From NCBI GenBank assembly GCA_947495425.1, contig CANLYR010000014.1:1-64000 (forward strand): 64,000 nt of DNA, in the 5' to 3' direction. This DNA is from an uncultured Aquimarina sp. Its GTDB lineage: Bacteria; Bacteroidota; Bacteroidia; Flavobacteriales; Flavobacteriaceae. Below are positions 20,088 through 27,920 of the stretch, piece after piece (within the stretch, counting starts at the first letter, position 1; each line of letters starts with the position of its first letter). The notes under the pieces are model-generated. The model ran no database searches, was not told where the DNA came from, and saw only the letters and a list, made by a program, of their open reading frames with translations. The translations under genes were made by a program, and so were the position numbers.

Positions 20088-22175
20088 TTATTTCATTACC
20101 GTTATCGAACCCTTCCTGACTACGGAATTATTTTTTGTTATCGTATAATAATATACCGGACTGTTGCCGCGAGACCTTGAGGTCGTTAATGGCCAATCAT
20201 CCTGATAATTTACTGTTTTAAAATCTACCTGTCCATTAAGGTCATATATGGTAACCTCTACATCTTGTTGACCAGACAAAGAATCTGGCAGTACCCAATT
20301 ATCATTTTGACCATTACTTCTAAACGGTGTTACTACATTAGGTATGATTTCTGATACTCCAGCGGTATTAGAAATTGTAATCGGTTGAGAATCGATGACA
20401 CAATCTAACAACGTTATTCTTACAAAATATTGTCCTGTTCTGCTTATTTCAAGTATATTGGTGCCTTGACCAGAAGTTCCATCACAGCTTTCATCATCTT
20501 GCGAACAATTGCCATCAATTACAGGTCTGTTTTCTCCATCTTCTACAAGAAACCATTCGTATGCGTATGTAGCACTAAGCGGAGCGGTAAGCGTAATTGT
20601 GCTTCCTACAGGAAGAAATGACATTGATGGTTGTATAACCACACCGTCTGATAAAAATTCTACGGTAAGTTCGTTTGAGGTTGCTGTAGGAATGCTAGCG
20701 CCCTGAAGCGTTGCCTGTAAGGTATATACTTCTCCTACATTATCTGCCGTTACCGGAAACGTTTGTTCTGTAACGCCTGTGGATTGACCAGCTAAGAACC
20801 ATTCAAAATCAAAAAAAGAAAACTGGTCTAGTGTGAGCGGTACTTCTTCTCCTATATCTGTGATCCCAAATAAATTTTCTAATCCCAAATTACCTGTATC
20901 ATCCTCACAAGATAATAAAGTTGTAATCACTGCATTAAATCCTACCGGCTCAAATACTTCTGTGGTTGCTGTTAATTCGCTTGAACATGCATCAGCAGCT
21001 TTTACAACTACAGAATACATCCCCAGATCAGATACCTCAATAGACAAAGCTCTCGAATCTGTTATCGGGAGCTCTGCTTGAAACGTTATTCCATTTCTAA
21101 ACCACTGTGCGGTACTGCCCGATGTGGGCGCATTGGTTGTTATTGCTAGCGTAATCGTAGTCTGCGTGGGCAGAATCATGACTCGGGGCGGTGGTTGGGT
21201 GAGTATATCTGATCCCAGATTAATGACCTCTACGGGAGCTGTTGTTACCGAACACGTTGGTGATCCTGTAACTCTAACGGTGTAGACACCGCCAAAATTA
21301 CTTTGTGATAAATTTGCGATTGCACCAGTAAGTTCTTCTACCAGTACATCATCCTTAAACCATTCGTAGGTATAGCTTGGATCATTTACACTAACTGTAA
21401 GTATTTTAGTATCATTTGGACAAAACTCTTGCGGAGATGGTTCATTAATTTGGATTGCACTTGGGTTAAAATCCACAACTTCTATCGATCTTTCATTTCG
21501 ACCCTCGAATTCACTATTACATTGTCCTGCATCAAAAACCACACGATAAATTCCTGGATCTGTAACATTTTCCAATGTAGCCCTGCTTTCACCTGTGATT
21601 CGTGTACCATTAAAATACCATTCATACGTTGGATAATCCCCTGGTGTTGCTGTTAACGTGGTAGCTCCTCCTTCACAAACCACTGCTGTATTAGCTTCTG
21701 GATTAGGACCTGTTAGTTTTACTTCTGAAAAATCAAAATAGTAAATAGGGATGTTAGTTTGAACATCGCTTAAAGGATTGGTTGTTAATGACGGTATATT
21801 TACTCGTAAACTATAATTGTCGCCTCTTAAATCTGTAGGTATTTCAAAAGACGGGAATATAATATTATTCCCTGGTGGGATAGGTGAACCGTTAGTAAAT
21901 CTTACTAATTCTTCAGTCGTTGTGTCAGAAAAATCGCCTGTTGGCCCAGATAATTCCAAAACGATTTCTATGCCTGCACTGATAATAACATTTGCTTCTG
22001 CAATTGCTTCTCTGTCTGTTCTTAGTTGACTTACACAAAGTTTTTGTTCAAGGGGTACAACACCGTCAAGTGTAAACAGAGGTGCTTTGGTTGATTGCGC
22101 ACTACTTTCTAAAGAAAAAAGCAATAGTGCAACCACAATAGCAATTGACGATATGAGGTTAAGTTTATTTTTCAT
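20088..22175 (-). CDS. sprC: SprC-like secreted Ig/PKD-type protein with type-B T9SS sorting domain
   Basis: The product has 695 residues from the ATG at 22175, which gives the signal peptide MKNKLNLISSIAIVVALLLF ending SSAQ; an in-frame ATG 33 bases upstream lies outside the signal peptide. The mature chain is a series of Ig/PKD-like beta modules, each with EWF...G and Y.V.V signatures (PTYEWYFNGTRI, SYTYEWFKDDVLV, YAYEWFLVEDG). The C-terminal about 85 residues form a gliding-type sorting domain (NVVTPFRSNGQNDNW, VEVTIYDLNGQVDF, SPVYYYTITKNN), so it should leave the cell through the T9SS. It is the first gene of the cluster, four bases before sprD. The order sprC-sprD-sprB-sprF is that described in Flavobacterium johnsoniae, where sprC is needed for normal SprB-dependent motility. 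Module fold is a pattern-level call, and orthology rests largely on gene order. Confidence 0.7.
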   Translation of the reverse strand: MKNKLNLISSIAIVVALLLFSLESSAQSTKAPLFTLDGVVPLEQKLCVSQLRTDREAIAEANVIISAGIEIVLELSGPTGDFSDTTTEELVRFTNGSPIPPGNNIIFPSFEIPTDLRGDNYSLRVNIPSLTTNPLSDVQTNIPIYYFDFSEVKLTGPNPEANTAVVCEGGATTLTATPGDYPTYEWYFNGTRITGESRATLENVTDPGIYRVVFDAGQCNSEFEGRNERSIEVVDFNPSAIQINEPSPQEFCPNDTKILTVSVNDPSYTYEWFKDDVLVEELTGAIANLSQSNFGGVYTVRVTGSPTCSVTTAPVEVINLGSDILTQPPPRVMILPTQTTITLAITTNAPTSGSTAQWFRNGITFQAELPITDSRALSIEVSDLGMYSVVVKAADACSSELTATTEVFEPVGFNAVITTLLSCEDDTGNLGLENLFGITDIGEEVPLTLDQFSFFDFEWFLAGQSTGVTEQTFPVTADNVGEVYTLQATLQGASIPTATSNELTVEFLSDGVVIQPSMSFLPVGSTITLTAPLSATYAYEWFLVEDGENRPVIDGNCSQDDESCDGTSGQGTNILEISRTGQYFVRITLLDCVIDSQPITISNTAGVSEIIPNVVTPFRSNGQNDNWVLPDSLSGQQDVEVTIYDLNGQVDFKTVNYQDDWPLTTSRSRGNSPVYYYTITKNNSVVRKGSITVMK

Positions 22176-22846
22176 AATATCACGCTTGTACCTAAGGTGA
22201 ATATGCAATATTAATTTCGCGATTTGGGGCGCTTGTTAATAATGTTGTTAATATATTTTTTACCAAGTCATAAAATTATAAATTAAATAGTTATATCAAA
22301 CTAAAATTTAAGTTTTTTTTGTAATAATTTTCTGACCCTCTGTACTTTGCCTCATTTTTGGCGATATTAAAACAGTATTATAAAACATTCTAATATACAT
22401 AAAATTTTGTTAATCAACTTGTTGTAGCCTTATAAAAAACCGTGAAGTACGATTTTGTCTAAGGGAAATCTCCTCATTTATTTTAAACAAGATGGAAGGA
22501 TTTATAAGAAAATGAACATAGATTGAAGGTATTTATGCATTTTTTCTACATCTCTGATCTGCTTAAAAAAGCGTTTTTCCTCGATAAAGTGTTATGGATT
22601 ATTCTAAAGTTCCTGTATCAAAATGGGTACATTTTAAGTGAAAATTTACATCATTTATTTTATAGTATGTGCTTCTAATTATAGTCTTTTTTTCTTGTAA
22701 AAAAGAAAAGAGATTTGGGTTCTTTAGGATGGTATTTTTTGATATTTGGTTAATGCTTTATAGAAATCTTACGCTTATTAAATTTAGCGTAAACACATCA
22801 ATAGATAAGTGTCATTATTAAGGTGATGTATGTATCTCTACAAACT
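22176..22846. other. 670-base AT-rich intergenic region upstream of the spr operon
   Basis: No ORF, tRNA or repeat is recognisable. It must hold the promoter of the minus-strand spr operon, but I could not find a clean TTTG/TAnnTTTG pair at sensible spacing. The length is unusual for this gene-dense window and leaves room for a long leader or a small RNA. Confidence 0.5.
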
Positions 22847-22877
22847 AAACCCCAATCAGCGGTGCTGATTGGGGTTT
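22847..22877 (-). terminator. Strong terminator after the OmpH-like gene
   Basis: A perfect 14-base stem AAACCCCAATCAGC / GCTGATTGGGGTTT with a GGT loop lies 25 bases past the stop codon at 22902. The outer A/T pairs supply U-rich ends in both directions. Confidence 0.8.
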
Positions 22878-22901
22878 TGAACATTGAAAAGAGTGTATTT
22901 G

Positions 22902-23453
22902 TTACTCTTTTGTTTCGGTAGCCGTAGTGTCTTTGGCAACAGCAGCATCGCTACCGTTTAATTCTTTAAGAATGATATCGGTAAGATCTAATTCTTTTTT
23001 ACCGTATAGGATGTTACTCGCTTCGGTATCGCCATAGATATACGTATACCCGTTTTTCTTACCATATGCTTCAATAAAGTTTTTTACTTCATTGATAATG
23101 GAGTCAATCTCGGCCTGGCTTCCTTGTTGTAGCTCTTGCATTCTTGCTTGCTGCTCTCTTTGCAACACTTGTTGTTTGCCCATCAACTCTTGTTCTTTCT
23201 TTTCTTTGTTGGCCTTAGACATCGATTTCATGATATTTTGGTACCCTTGTACCTCCATCTGAAATTGCTTAGCTTTTTCCTCGAGCTCTGCACGTACTTC
23301 GTTATTTTGCTTCGTCCATTTCTCTTGTGCCGTTTTCATTTCTGTATACTCAGAAACAACTTTGGTGTTATTTACGTAACCGGTTTTTTCAGCTTGTTGA
23401 TTACAAGAAGTCAGCATTAAAACTCCTACTGCAATCCATAAAAAATTTTTCAT
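22902..23453 (-). CDS. OmpH/Skp family periplasmic chaperone-like lipoprotein
   Basis: 183 residues. The N-terminus is a lipoprotein signal (MKNFLWIAVGVLMLTSCN, lipobox Cys at 17). It is followed by the OmpH/Skp start (GYVNNTKVVSEYTEMK), a long Glu/Gln/Lys coiled coil (about 40-120) with LQREQQARMQELQQG, and the typical C-terminal core (NGYTYIYGDTEASNILYGKKELDLTDIIL). Skp-type proteins hold unfolded outer-membrane proteins as trimers with coiled-coil tentacles. The lipid anchor is a departure from the soluble E. coli protein but occurs in Bacteroidota. The tail is Asp/Ala/Thr-rich and probably disordered. Single-gene unit with its own promoter and terminator. Confidence 0.85.
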   Translation of the reverse strand: MKNFLWIAVGVLMLTSCNQQAEKTGYVNNTKVVSEYTEMKTAQEKWTKQNNEVRAELEEKAKQFQMEVQGYQNIMKSMSKANKEKKEQELMGKQQVLQREQQARMQELQQGSQAEIDSIINEVKNFIEAYGKKNGYTYIYGDTEASNILYGKKELDLTDIILKELNGSDAAVAKDTTATETKE

Positions 23454-23474
23454 GTTTCAATATTTAGTTCTGGG

Positions 23475-23507
23475 CAAAAATATCAAAGTTCATGTGATGT
23501 TATTCAA
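23475..23507 (-). promoter_or_regulatory. Bacteroidota-type promoter of the OmpH-like gene
   Basis: On the minus strand, TTG (23505-23507), 22 bases, then TATTTTTG (23475-23482), a full match to the TAnnTTTG -7 box. The -7 box lies 22 bases from the ATG. Confidence 0.5.
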
Positions 23508-23682
23508 TATATTTCATCAAAATAACTAGCAATAAGAAAAAACAATGATTTTTAATTTTTAAATATATAAAATCTATCGAAAACAAAGTAAAATAATGCG
23601 ATTTAAGAGCTTTTTATTCAGAGCCTATGACATTTATATCTAAACACACTAAAAACCCAAATAAAATAGCTTTACCAAAGGA

Positions 23683-24534
23683 TTACTTGTTTTTTAGCAC
23701 ATAAATATGTGAAGAGAACTCACCAGAACTTCTTCCTTTAAGATTAGACTGTAATCCAATCCAGAAAGCTCTAAAAAAATTCATTGTACCCGTTTTATAT
23801 TTTTCTGACAAGAGCGATACATAAAATGAATCAAATTTCATCGGAAGTGTTTTTTCTAAGTATAAATCATGTTTTTCAAAAAGTAAGTGAATTGCTTTTT
23901 TTGAGAAATGCCAAAGATGTCTCGGTACATCAAATGCTGCCCAAAAAGATTTATAATACGTTGCATCATAGGATTTGAAGTTAGGAACGGCAATAATAAG
24001 ATGACCACCTGGTTGTAACAGTCGTTTTAATTCTTTAATCTGAAATTCTACATCAGGTACATGCTCTAAAACGTGCCACATGGTTATCACATCAAATTTT
24101 TGCGAGATATACTCTTTTGTTTCTGGTACCAGATCAATTCCTTTTTGTTTGGCTAATTCTTTAGCTTGCGTATTGGGTTCAACGCCTTTTGCATCCCAGC
24201 CCTTTTTTTTGGCAACAGCCAAAAAATCACCTGTTCCTGCACCAATATCCAATAGTGTTCCTGTACCGGTATTTAATTTTGAAATTAGGTGAACTTTTTT
24301 GCTCAATGAATACATCTTTATAACGTGATACAGTTTTTCAAAAAGAGATCGTTTTGAATCTGTATGAGAAATATAATCCTCACTTTGATAATACTTTCCT
24401 AAATCTTCATTATTGGGTTTAGGAGTTGTAATTAGCATTTCGAGTTCTTCATCATAAAGCAACTGAAATTCTTCTCCAGAAACGGTATGATCTTTACATG
24501 TTATAAAAAAATTCAAATTTTGTTCTCTATCCAT
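23683..24534 (-). CDS. Class I SAM-dependent methyltransferase (Methyltransf_23 type)
   Basis: 283 residues. The SAM-binding motif I is LLDIGAGTGDFLAVA (about 92-106), followed by an acidic strand GVEPN and motif IV FDVITMWHVLEHVPD. The rest (LLQPGGHLIIAVPNF, PRHLWHFSKKAI) matches the methyltransferase family often found in cell-surface glycan and lipid pathways. The region before motif I (DHTVSGEEFQLLYDEELEMLIT) resembles the short domain seen in some of these enzymes. Start and upstream stop overlap as TAATG, so it is translationally coupled to the preceding lipoprotein gene. The substrate cannot be told from sequence. Confidence 0.8.
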   Translation of the reverse strand: MDREQNLNFFITCKDHTVSGEEFQLLYDEELEMLITTPKPNNEDLGKYYQSEDYISHTDSKRSLFEKLYHVIKMYSLSKKVHLISKLNTGTGTLLDIGAGTGDFLAVAKKKGWDAKGVEPNTQAKELAKQKGIDLVPETKEYISQKFDVITMWHVLEHVPDVEFQIKELKRLLQPGGHLIIAVPNFKSYDATYYKSFWAAFDVPRHLWHFSKKAIHLLFEKHDLYLEKTLPMKFDSFYVSLLSEKYKTGTMNFFRAFWIGLQSNLKGRSSGEFSSHIYVLKNK

Positions 24535-25037
24535 TATTGTGTGATCGAAGGCTTAAAGTAATCTTGTTCTCTTATATTGTTTTTTATATCAATCAACAAT
24601 GATTTTGTTTTATTATAAAATAGTGATTTTGTAGAAAGACAGTTATCTCCACTTGAATCTTCAACTCGTATGGTTACAAAAGTTTGTGAGACTCCTTCAT
24701 TATCTTCAGGTTCACCGTCACCCACAATAGCAGGTACAAAACTTATGTATCTGTTTCTATCTGTTCTAAAACTAATACTAACATTAAAGATCAAATCTAA
24801 ATTTTTAAAAAGTTTTGTTTCAAAAGAGCTTAGATTTTGACCATCTTTAAGTAAAAATTGTTTACGAAGCGAATATTTTGCTTCTGCCGGAGTCATTTCA
24901 GGTTTAAACACAAAATGTTCTCCGCTTCCGTTTTGATTTGATTCAATTCTAAAATTATCTATTGTCTGTACTGTTTTATATTGGATACAAGAACTAAATA
25001 AAAATACCATCAAAAAAACTACGCCAATATTTTTCAT
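24534..25037 (-). CDS. Small lipoprotein of unknown function
   Basis: I choose the ATG at 25037 (MKNIGVVFLMVFLFSSCIQ), which gives a textbook lipoprotein signal with Cys at 17; an in-frame GTG at 25052 would add five residues and lies in the parS-like palindrome. The mature 150 residues are mixed alpha/beta with no motif I recognise (FRIESNQNGSGEHFVF, ISFRTDRNRYISFVPAIVGD, TFVTIRVEDSSGDNCL). It belongs to the mnmG-downstream gene string and its stop overlaps the methyltransferase start by one base. Confidence 0.7.
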   Translation of the reverse strand: MKNIGVVFLMVFLFSSCIQYKTVQTIDNFRIESNQNGSGEHFVFKPEMTPAEAKYSLRKQFLLKDGQNLSSFETKLFKNLDLIFNVSISFRTDRNRYISFVPAIVGDGEPEDNEGVSQTFVTIRVEDSSGDNCLSTKSLFYNKTKSLLIDIKNNIREQDYFKPSITQ

Positions 25038-25044
25038 CTTTATT

Positions 25045-25060
25045 TGTTCCACGTGGAACT
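25045..25060. other. parS-like palindrome, copy 1
   Basis: TGTTCCACGTGGAACT: 14-base perfect palindrome GTTCCACGTGGAAC at 25046-25059. It overlaps the TAG stop of the small membrane protein gene and the leader of the lipoprotein gene. It differs by a few bases from the bacterial parS consensus TGTTTCACGTGAAACA. Confidence 0.6.
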
Positions 25061-25538
25061 ATTTTTCAATTGCATTATAAATCTCTACCTCTAATAATTC
25101 ACTTACCTCTTTTGCTTTGTCTAACACTTTTTGATACTTATTATTTTTGAATGCTGTAAAATATCTTTGGTCATTAAAAAATCGAAGAACTATTGATTTA
25201 TCTTCAATACGTGTTCCTAAGGCAGAAACTGTTCCCCATTCATTATCTTGCTTAAAAGATGCTGAAAATATTGAAATATATTCTGGATATTCGATGTCAA
25301 GTTTTTGTTTCCATACAGTCCAACCAAAAAGAGCAAAACATTTATAGTTCACAAAATCTTTTCTTATTTCATATATAATTGAATATCCTAATAAAAGTGA
25401 GGATATTATAATCATTATTAGGATTTGAAGAAATGGATTTTCATTATCCACCAAAGCAAAAGGCAGAAGCAAAAGAAGCAAAACACCAAGTATTTTTACT
25501 TTTAAAGGCTTAGGCTGTTTCAAAAAAACTGATTTCAT
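25059..25538 (-). CDS. Small two-helix membrane protein of unknown function
   Basis: 159 residues. Two adjacent membrane segments (KILGVLLLLLLPFALV, about 14-30, and FLQILIMIIISSLLLGYSII, about 36-56) are followed by a soluble PH-like beta region (FALFGWTVWKQKLDIEYPEYISIF, SIVLRFFNDQRYFTAF) and a C-terminal helix. This layout resembles bacterial PH-domain membrane proteins but no specific family can be named. It starts three bases after mnmG, so it is almost certainly co-transcribed. Confidence 0.65.
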   Translation of the reverse strand: MKSVFLKQPKPLKVKILGVLLLLLLPFALVDNENPFLQILIMIIISSLLLGYSIIYEIRKDFVNYKCFALFGWTVWKQKLDIEYPEYISIFSASFKQDNEWGTVSALGTRIEDKSIVLRFFNDQRYFTAFKNNKYQKVLDKAKEVSELLEVEIYNAIEK

Positions 25539-25541
25539 AAT

Positions 25542-27413
25542 TTATCTTCCCATATATACCAAAAGCACAGAAATATCGCTAGGAGAAACTCCACTAATTC
25601 TAGATGCCTGAGAAATTGTTGCTGGTCTAATTTTTGACATTTTTTCGCAAGCCTCAAAAGAAAGCGATTTCAGTTTTGTATAATCAAAATCTTTTGGGAT
25701 CTTTAAATCTTCGAGTCTATTTAATTTATCTGCGTTGTTTTTTTCTTTTTCTATATAGCCTGCATATTTTACCTGAATCTCGGTTTGCTCTAAAATTTCT
25801 TTATCAAGATTATTATCCTCTATATATGATTTTACTTTCTCAAAATGCTGAACATCTTCTAGTGTTATTTGTGGTCTAGAAAACAACTTAAACATCTTTC
25901 CGCTTTGATTGACTGGAGAAGAATTTTTGGATTCTAAGATAGGATTTGCTTCTTCTGGAGAAATACTTGTCTCTTTAAAAAACTGGACAAAAGCACTTGA
26001 TTTTTTATCTTTCTCTTCCATTCTTCTCAATCTAGTTTCTGAGGCTAAACCGATGGCATGGGATTTTGGTGTTAATCTAAAATCAGCGTTATCTTGTCTC
26101 AATAATGTTCTGTATTCTGCACGAGAAGTAAACATACGATAGGGCTCTTCTGTTCCTTTAGTTATTAGATCATCTATTAAAACACCTATATACGCTTCAC
26201 TTCTTTTGAGTATAAACGATTCTTTTTCCTTCGCTTTTTGAGCCGCATTAATCCCAGCCATCAATCCTTGAGATGCCGCTTCTTCATATCCTGTTGTTCC
26301 ATTAATTTGACCCGCAAAAAACAAGCCCGACACTAATTTTGTTTCTAAGGTATGTGTGAGTTGCGTTGGCGGAAAATAATCATATTCGATTGCATATCCT
26401 GGTCTAAAAAACTTTACATTTTCGAAACCCACTACAGATCTTAACGCTTTAAATTGAACATCTTCTGGTAGTGATGTTGAGAATCCATTTACATAAACTT
26501 CAACAGTATTCCAACCCTCGGGTTCTACAAAAAGTTGATGTCTGTCTTTATCGGCAAACCTATTTATTTTATCTTCTATAGAAGGACAATATCTTGGTCC
26601 GATACTTTTAATTCTTCCATTAAACATTGGTGAACGATCAAAACCTTCTCTAAGCAAATCATGAACTTCTAATGATGTATATGTCATATGACATGATCTT
26701 TGTTCTGATAATGGTTTTGTAAGATCGGTATAACTAAATTTTTCTGGATGATCATCTCCGGGTTGTTCTATCATTTTAGAATAATCCAAAGATCTTCCAT
26801 CAACTCGTGGTGGCGTTCCTGTTTTCATTCTTCCGGAATCGAAACCCAAATCAACCAGTTGCTCTGTGATTCCTGTAGCTGCTTTTTCACCTGCTCTTCC
26901 TCCACCAAATTGTTTCTCACCGATATGAATTAATCCATTCAAAAACGTTCCGTTTGTAAGCACAACAGTTTTTGCTTTTATTTCAATTCCAAGGGAAGTT
27001 CTTACTCCTTTGATTTCATTGTTTTCTACCACAAGAGCACTTACCATTTCTTGATAGAAATCGAGGTTTGGTGTTTGTTCTAAAAGCAATCTCCACTCTT
27101 CTGCAAATCGCATTCTGTCACTTTGAACTCTTGGACTCCACATTGCCGGTCCTTTGGATTTGTTCAACATCTTGAACTGTATCGCGGTACGATCACTTAC
27201 TATACCGCTGTACCCACCCAGGGCATCGATTTCTCTAACTATCTGACCTTTTGCTATACCTCCCATTGCTGGATTGCAACTCATCTGCGCGATGTTTTGC
27301 AAATTCATTGTTATCAACAACGTGCTACAACCCAAATTTGCAGCAGACGCTGCTGCCTCACTTCCTGCATGTCCTGCACCAACAACGATCACATCATATT
27401 CATTTTCAAACAT
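25542..27413 (-). CDS. mnmG: tRNA uridine-5-carboxymethylaminomethyl modification enzyme MnmG
   Basis: 623 residues, the usual family length. With MnmE it installs the carboxymethylaminomethyl (or aminomethyl) group at C5 of wobble U34 in tRNAs, using FAD, NADH and methylene-THF. The N-terminal Rossmann motif VIVVGAGHAGSEAA (about 7-20) binds FAD. Family signatures QMSCNPAMGGIAKGQIVREIDALGG, FGGGRAGEKAATG, GRMKTGTPPRVD, GYEEAASQGLMAGINA and RTLLRQDNADFRLT are all present, as is the MnmE- and tRNA-binding C-terminal helical domain ending LLVYMGR. Three parS-like palindromes lie just upstream, consistent with the common origin-proximal position of mnmG (gidA). Confidence 0.97.
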   Translation of the reverse strand: MFENEYDVIVVGAGHAGSEAAASAANLGCSTLLITMNLQNIAQMSCNPAMGGIAKGQIVREIDALGGYSGIVSDRTAIQFKMLNKSKGPAMWSPRVQSDRMRFAEEWRLLLEQTPNLDFYQEMVSALVVENNEIKGVRTSLGIEIKAKTVVLTNGTFLNGLIHIGEKQFGGGRAGEKAATGITEQLVDLGFDSGRMKTGTPPRVDGRSLDYSKMIEQPGDDHPEKFSYTDLTKPLSEQRSCHMTYTSLEVHDLLREGFDRSPMFNGRIKSIGPRYCPSIEDKINRFADKDRHQLFVEPEGWNTVEVYVNGFSTSLPEDVQFKALRSVVGFENVKFFRPGYAIEYDYFPPTQLTHTLETKLVSGLFFAGQINGTTGYEEAASQGLMAGINAAQKAKEKESFILKRSEAYIGVLIDDLITKGTEEPYRMFTSRAEYRTLLRQDNADFRLTPKSHAIGLASETRLRRMEEKDKKSSAFVQFFKETSISPEEANPILESKNSSPVNQSGKMFKLFSRPQITLEDVQHFEKVKSYIEDNNLDKEILEQTEIQVKYAGYIEKEKNNADKLNRLEDLKIPKDFDYTKLKSLSFEACEKMSKIRPATISQASRISGVSPSDISVLLVYMGR

Positions 27414-27427
27414 AGATTCTATACAAT

Positions 27428-27443
27428 TGTTCCACGTGGAACG
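27428..27443. other. parS-like palindrome, copy 2
   Basis: GTTCCACGTGGAAC at 27429-27442, 16 bases upstream of the mnmG start. Same 14-base core as copies 1, 3 and 4. Confidence 0.65.
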
Positions 27444-27464
27444 TTTTAATATTACACTACCGCA

Positions 27465-27486
27465 TTTTGTTCCACGTGGAACAAAA
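27465..27486. other. parS-like palindrome, copy 3 (22-base perfect)
   Basis: The strongest copy: TGTTCCACGTGGAACA (27468-27483) extended by three symmetric T/A pairs on each side to a 22-base perfect palindrome. Lies between ybeY and mnmG. Confidence 0.7.
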
Positions 27487-27500
27487 CCTCTAAATCTTGA

Positions 27501-27920
27501 CTAATGTTCCACGTGGAACATCGCTAGTTTTTCATTTTCTTTTTGCCTCATTGCCTTTTCTTCCTCATCCGTTTTGTCTTTATAACCACAAAAATGCAAT
27601 ACTCCATGAACTACAACTCTTCTCATTTCGTCTTCTATTGATACGCCATAAATAACTGCATTCTCAATCACTCTTTCTGCAGATATAAATATATCTCCGT
27701 TTAATTGATTGCCTATTGTATTATCAAAGCTAATAATATCTGTATACGTGTCATGATTCAAAAAATCTTGGTTGATTTTGAGTAAATACTGATCATCACA
27801 TATGATAATATTAATCTCGCCTTCAGATTTCTCCTCAGATGAAATAACGTTGCTTAACCAAGAAGAAAGTTTCGTCTCTTCTAAAGGATCTGTGCCTGAT
27901 TCATAAAAAAAATTAATCAT
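27501..27920 (-). CDS. ybeY: Endoribonuclease YbeY (16S rRNA 3'-end maturation)
   Basis: 139 residues. The metal-binding signature is H-x3-H-x5-H-like: RRVVVHGVLHFCGYKDKTDEE, with the expected downstream MRQKENEKL helix. The central NIIICDDQYLLKINQDFLNHDTYTDIISFD matches the family core. YbeY is a zinc-dependent single-strand RNase involved in rRNA processing and late ribosome quality control. Its start overlaps the upstream DUF4175 gene by eight bases. The C-terminal MFHVEH is dictated by a parS-like palindrome rather than by family conservation. Confidence 0.93.
   Translation of the reverse strand: MINFFYESGTDPLEETKLSSWLSNVISSEEKSEGEINIIICDDQYLLKINQDFLNHDTYTDIISFDNTIGNQLNGDIFISAERVIENAVIYGVSIEDEMRRVVVHGVLHFCGYKDKTDEEEKAMRQKENEKLAMFHVEH
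27504..27521. other. parS-like palindrome, copy 4, inside the ybeY 3' end
   Basis: ATGTTCCACGTGGAACAT, an 18-base perfect palindrome that also encodes the last six residues (MFHVEH) of YbeY before its TAG. Confidence 0.7.
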
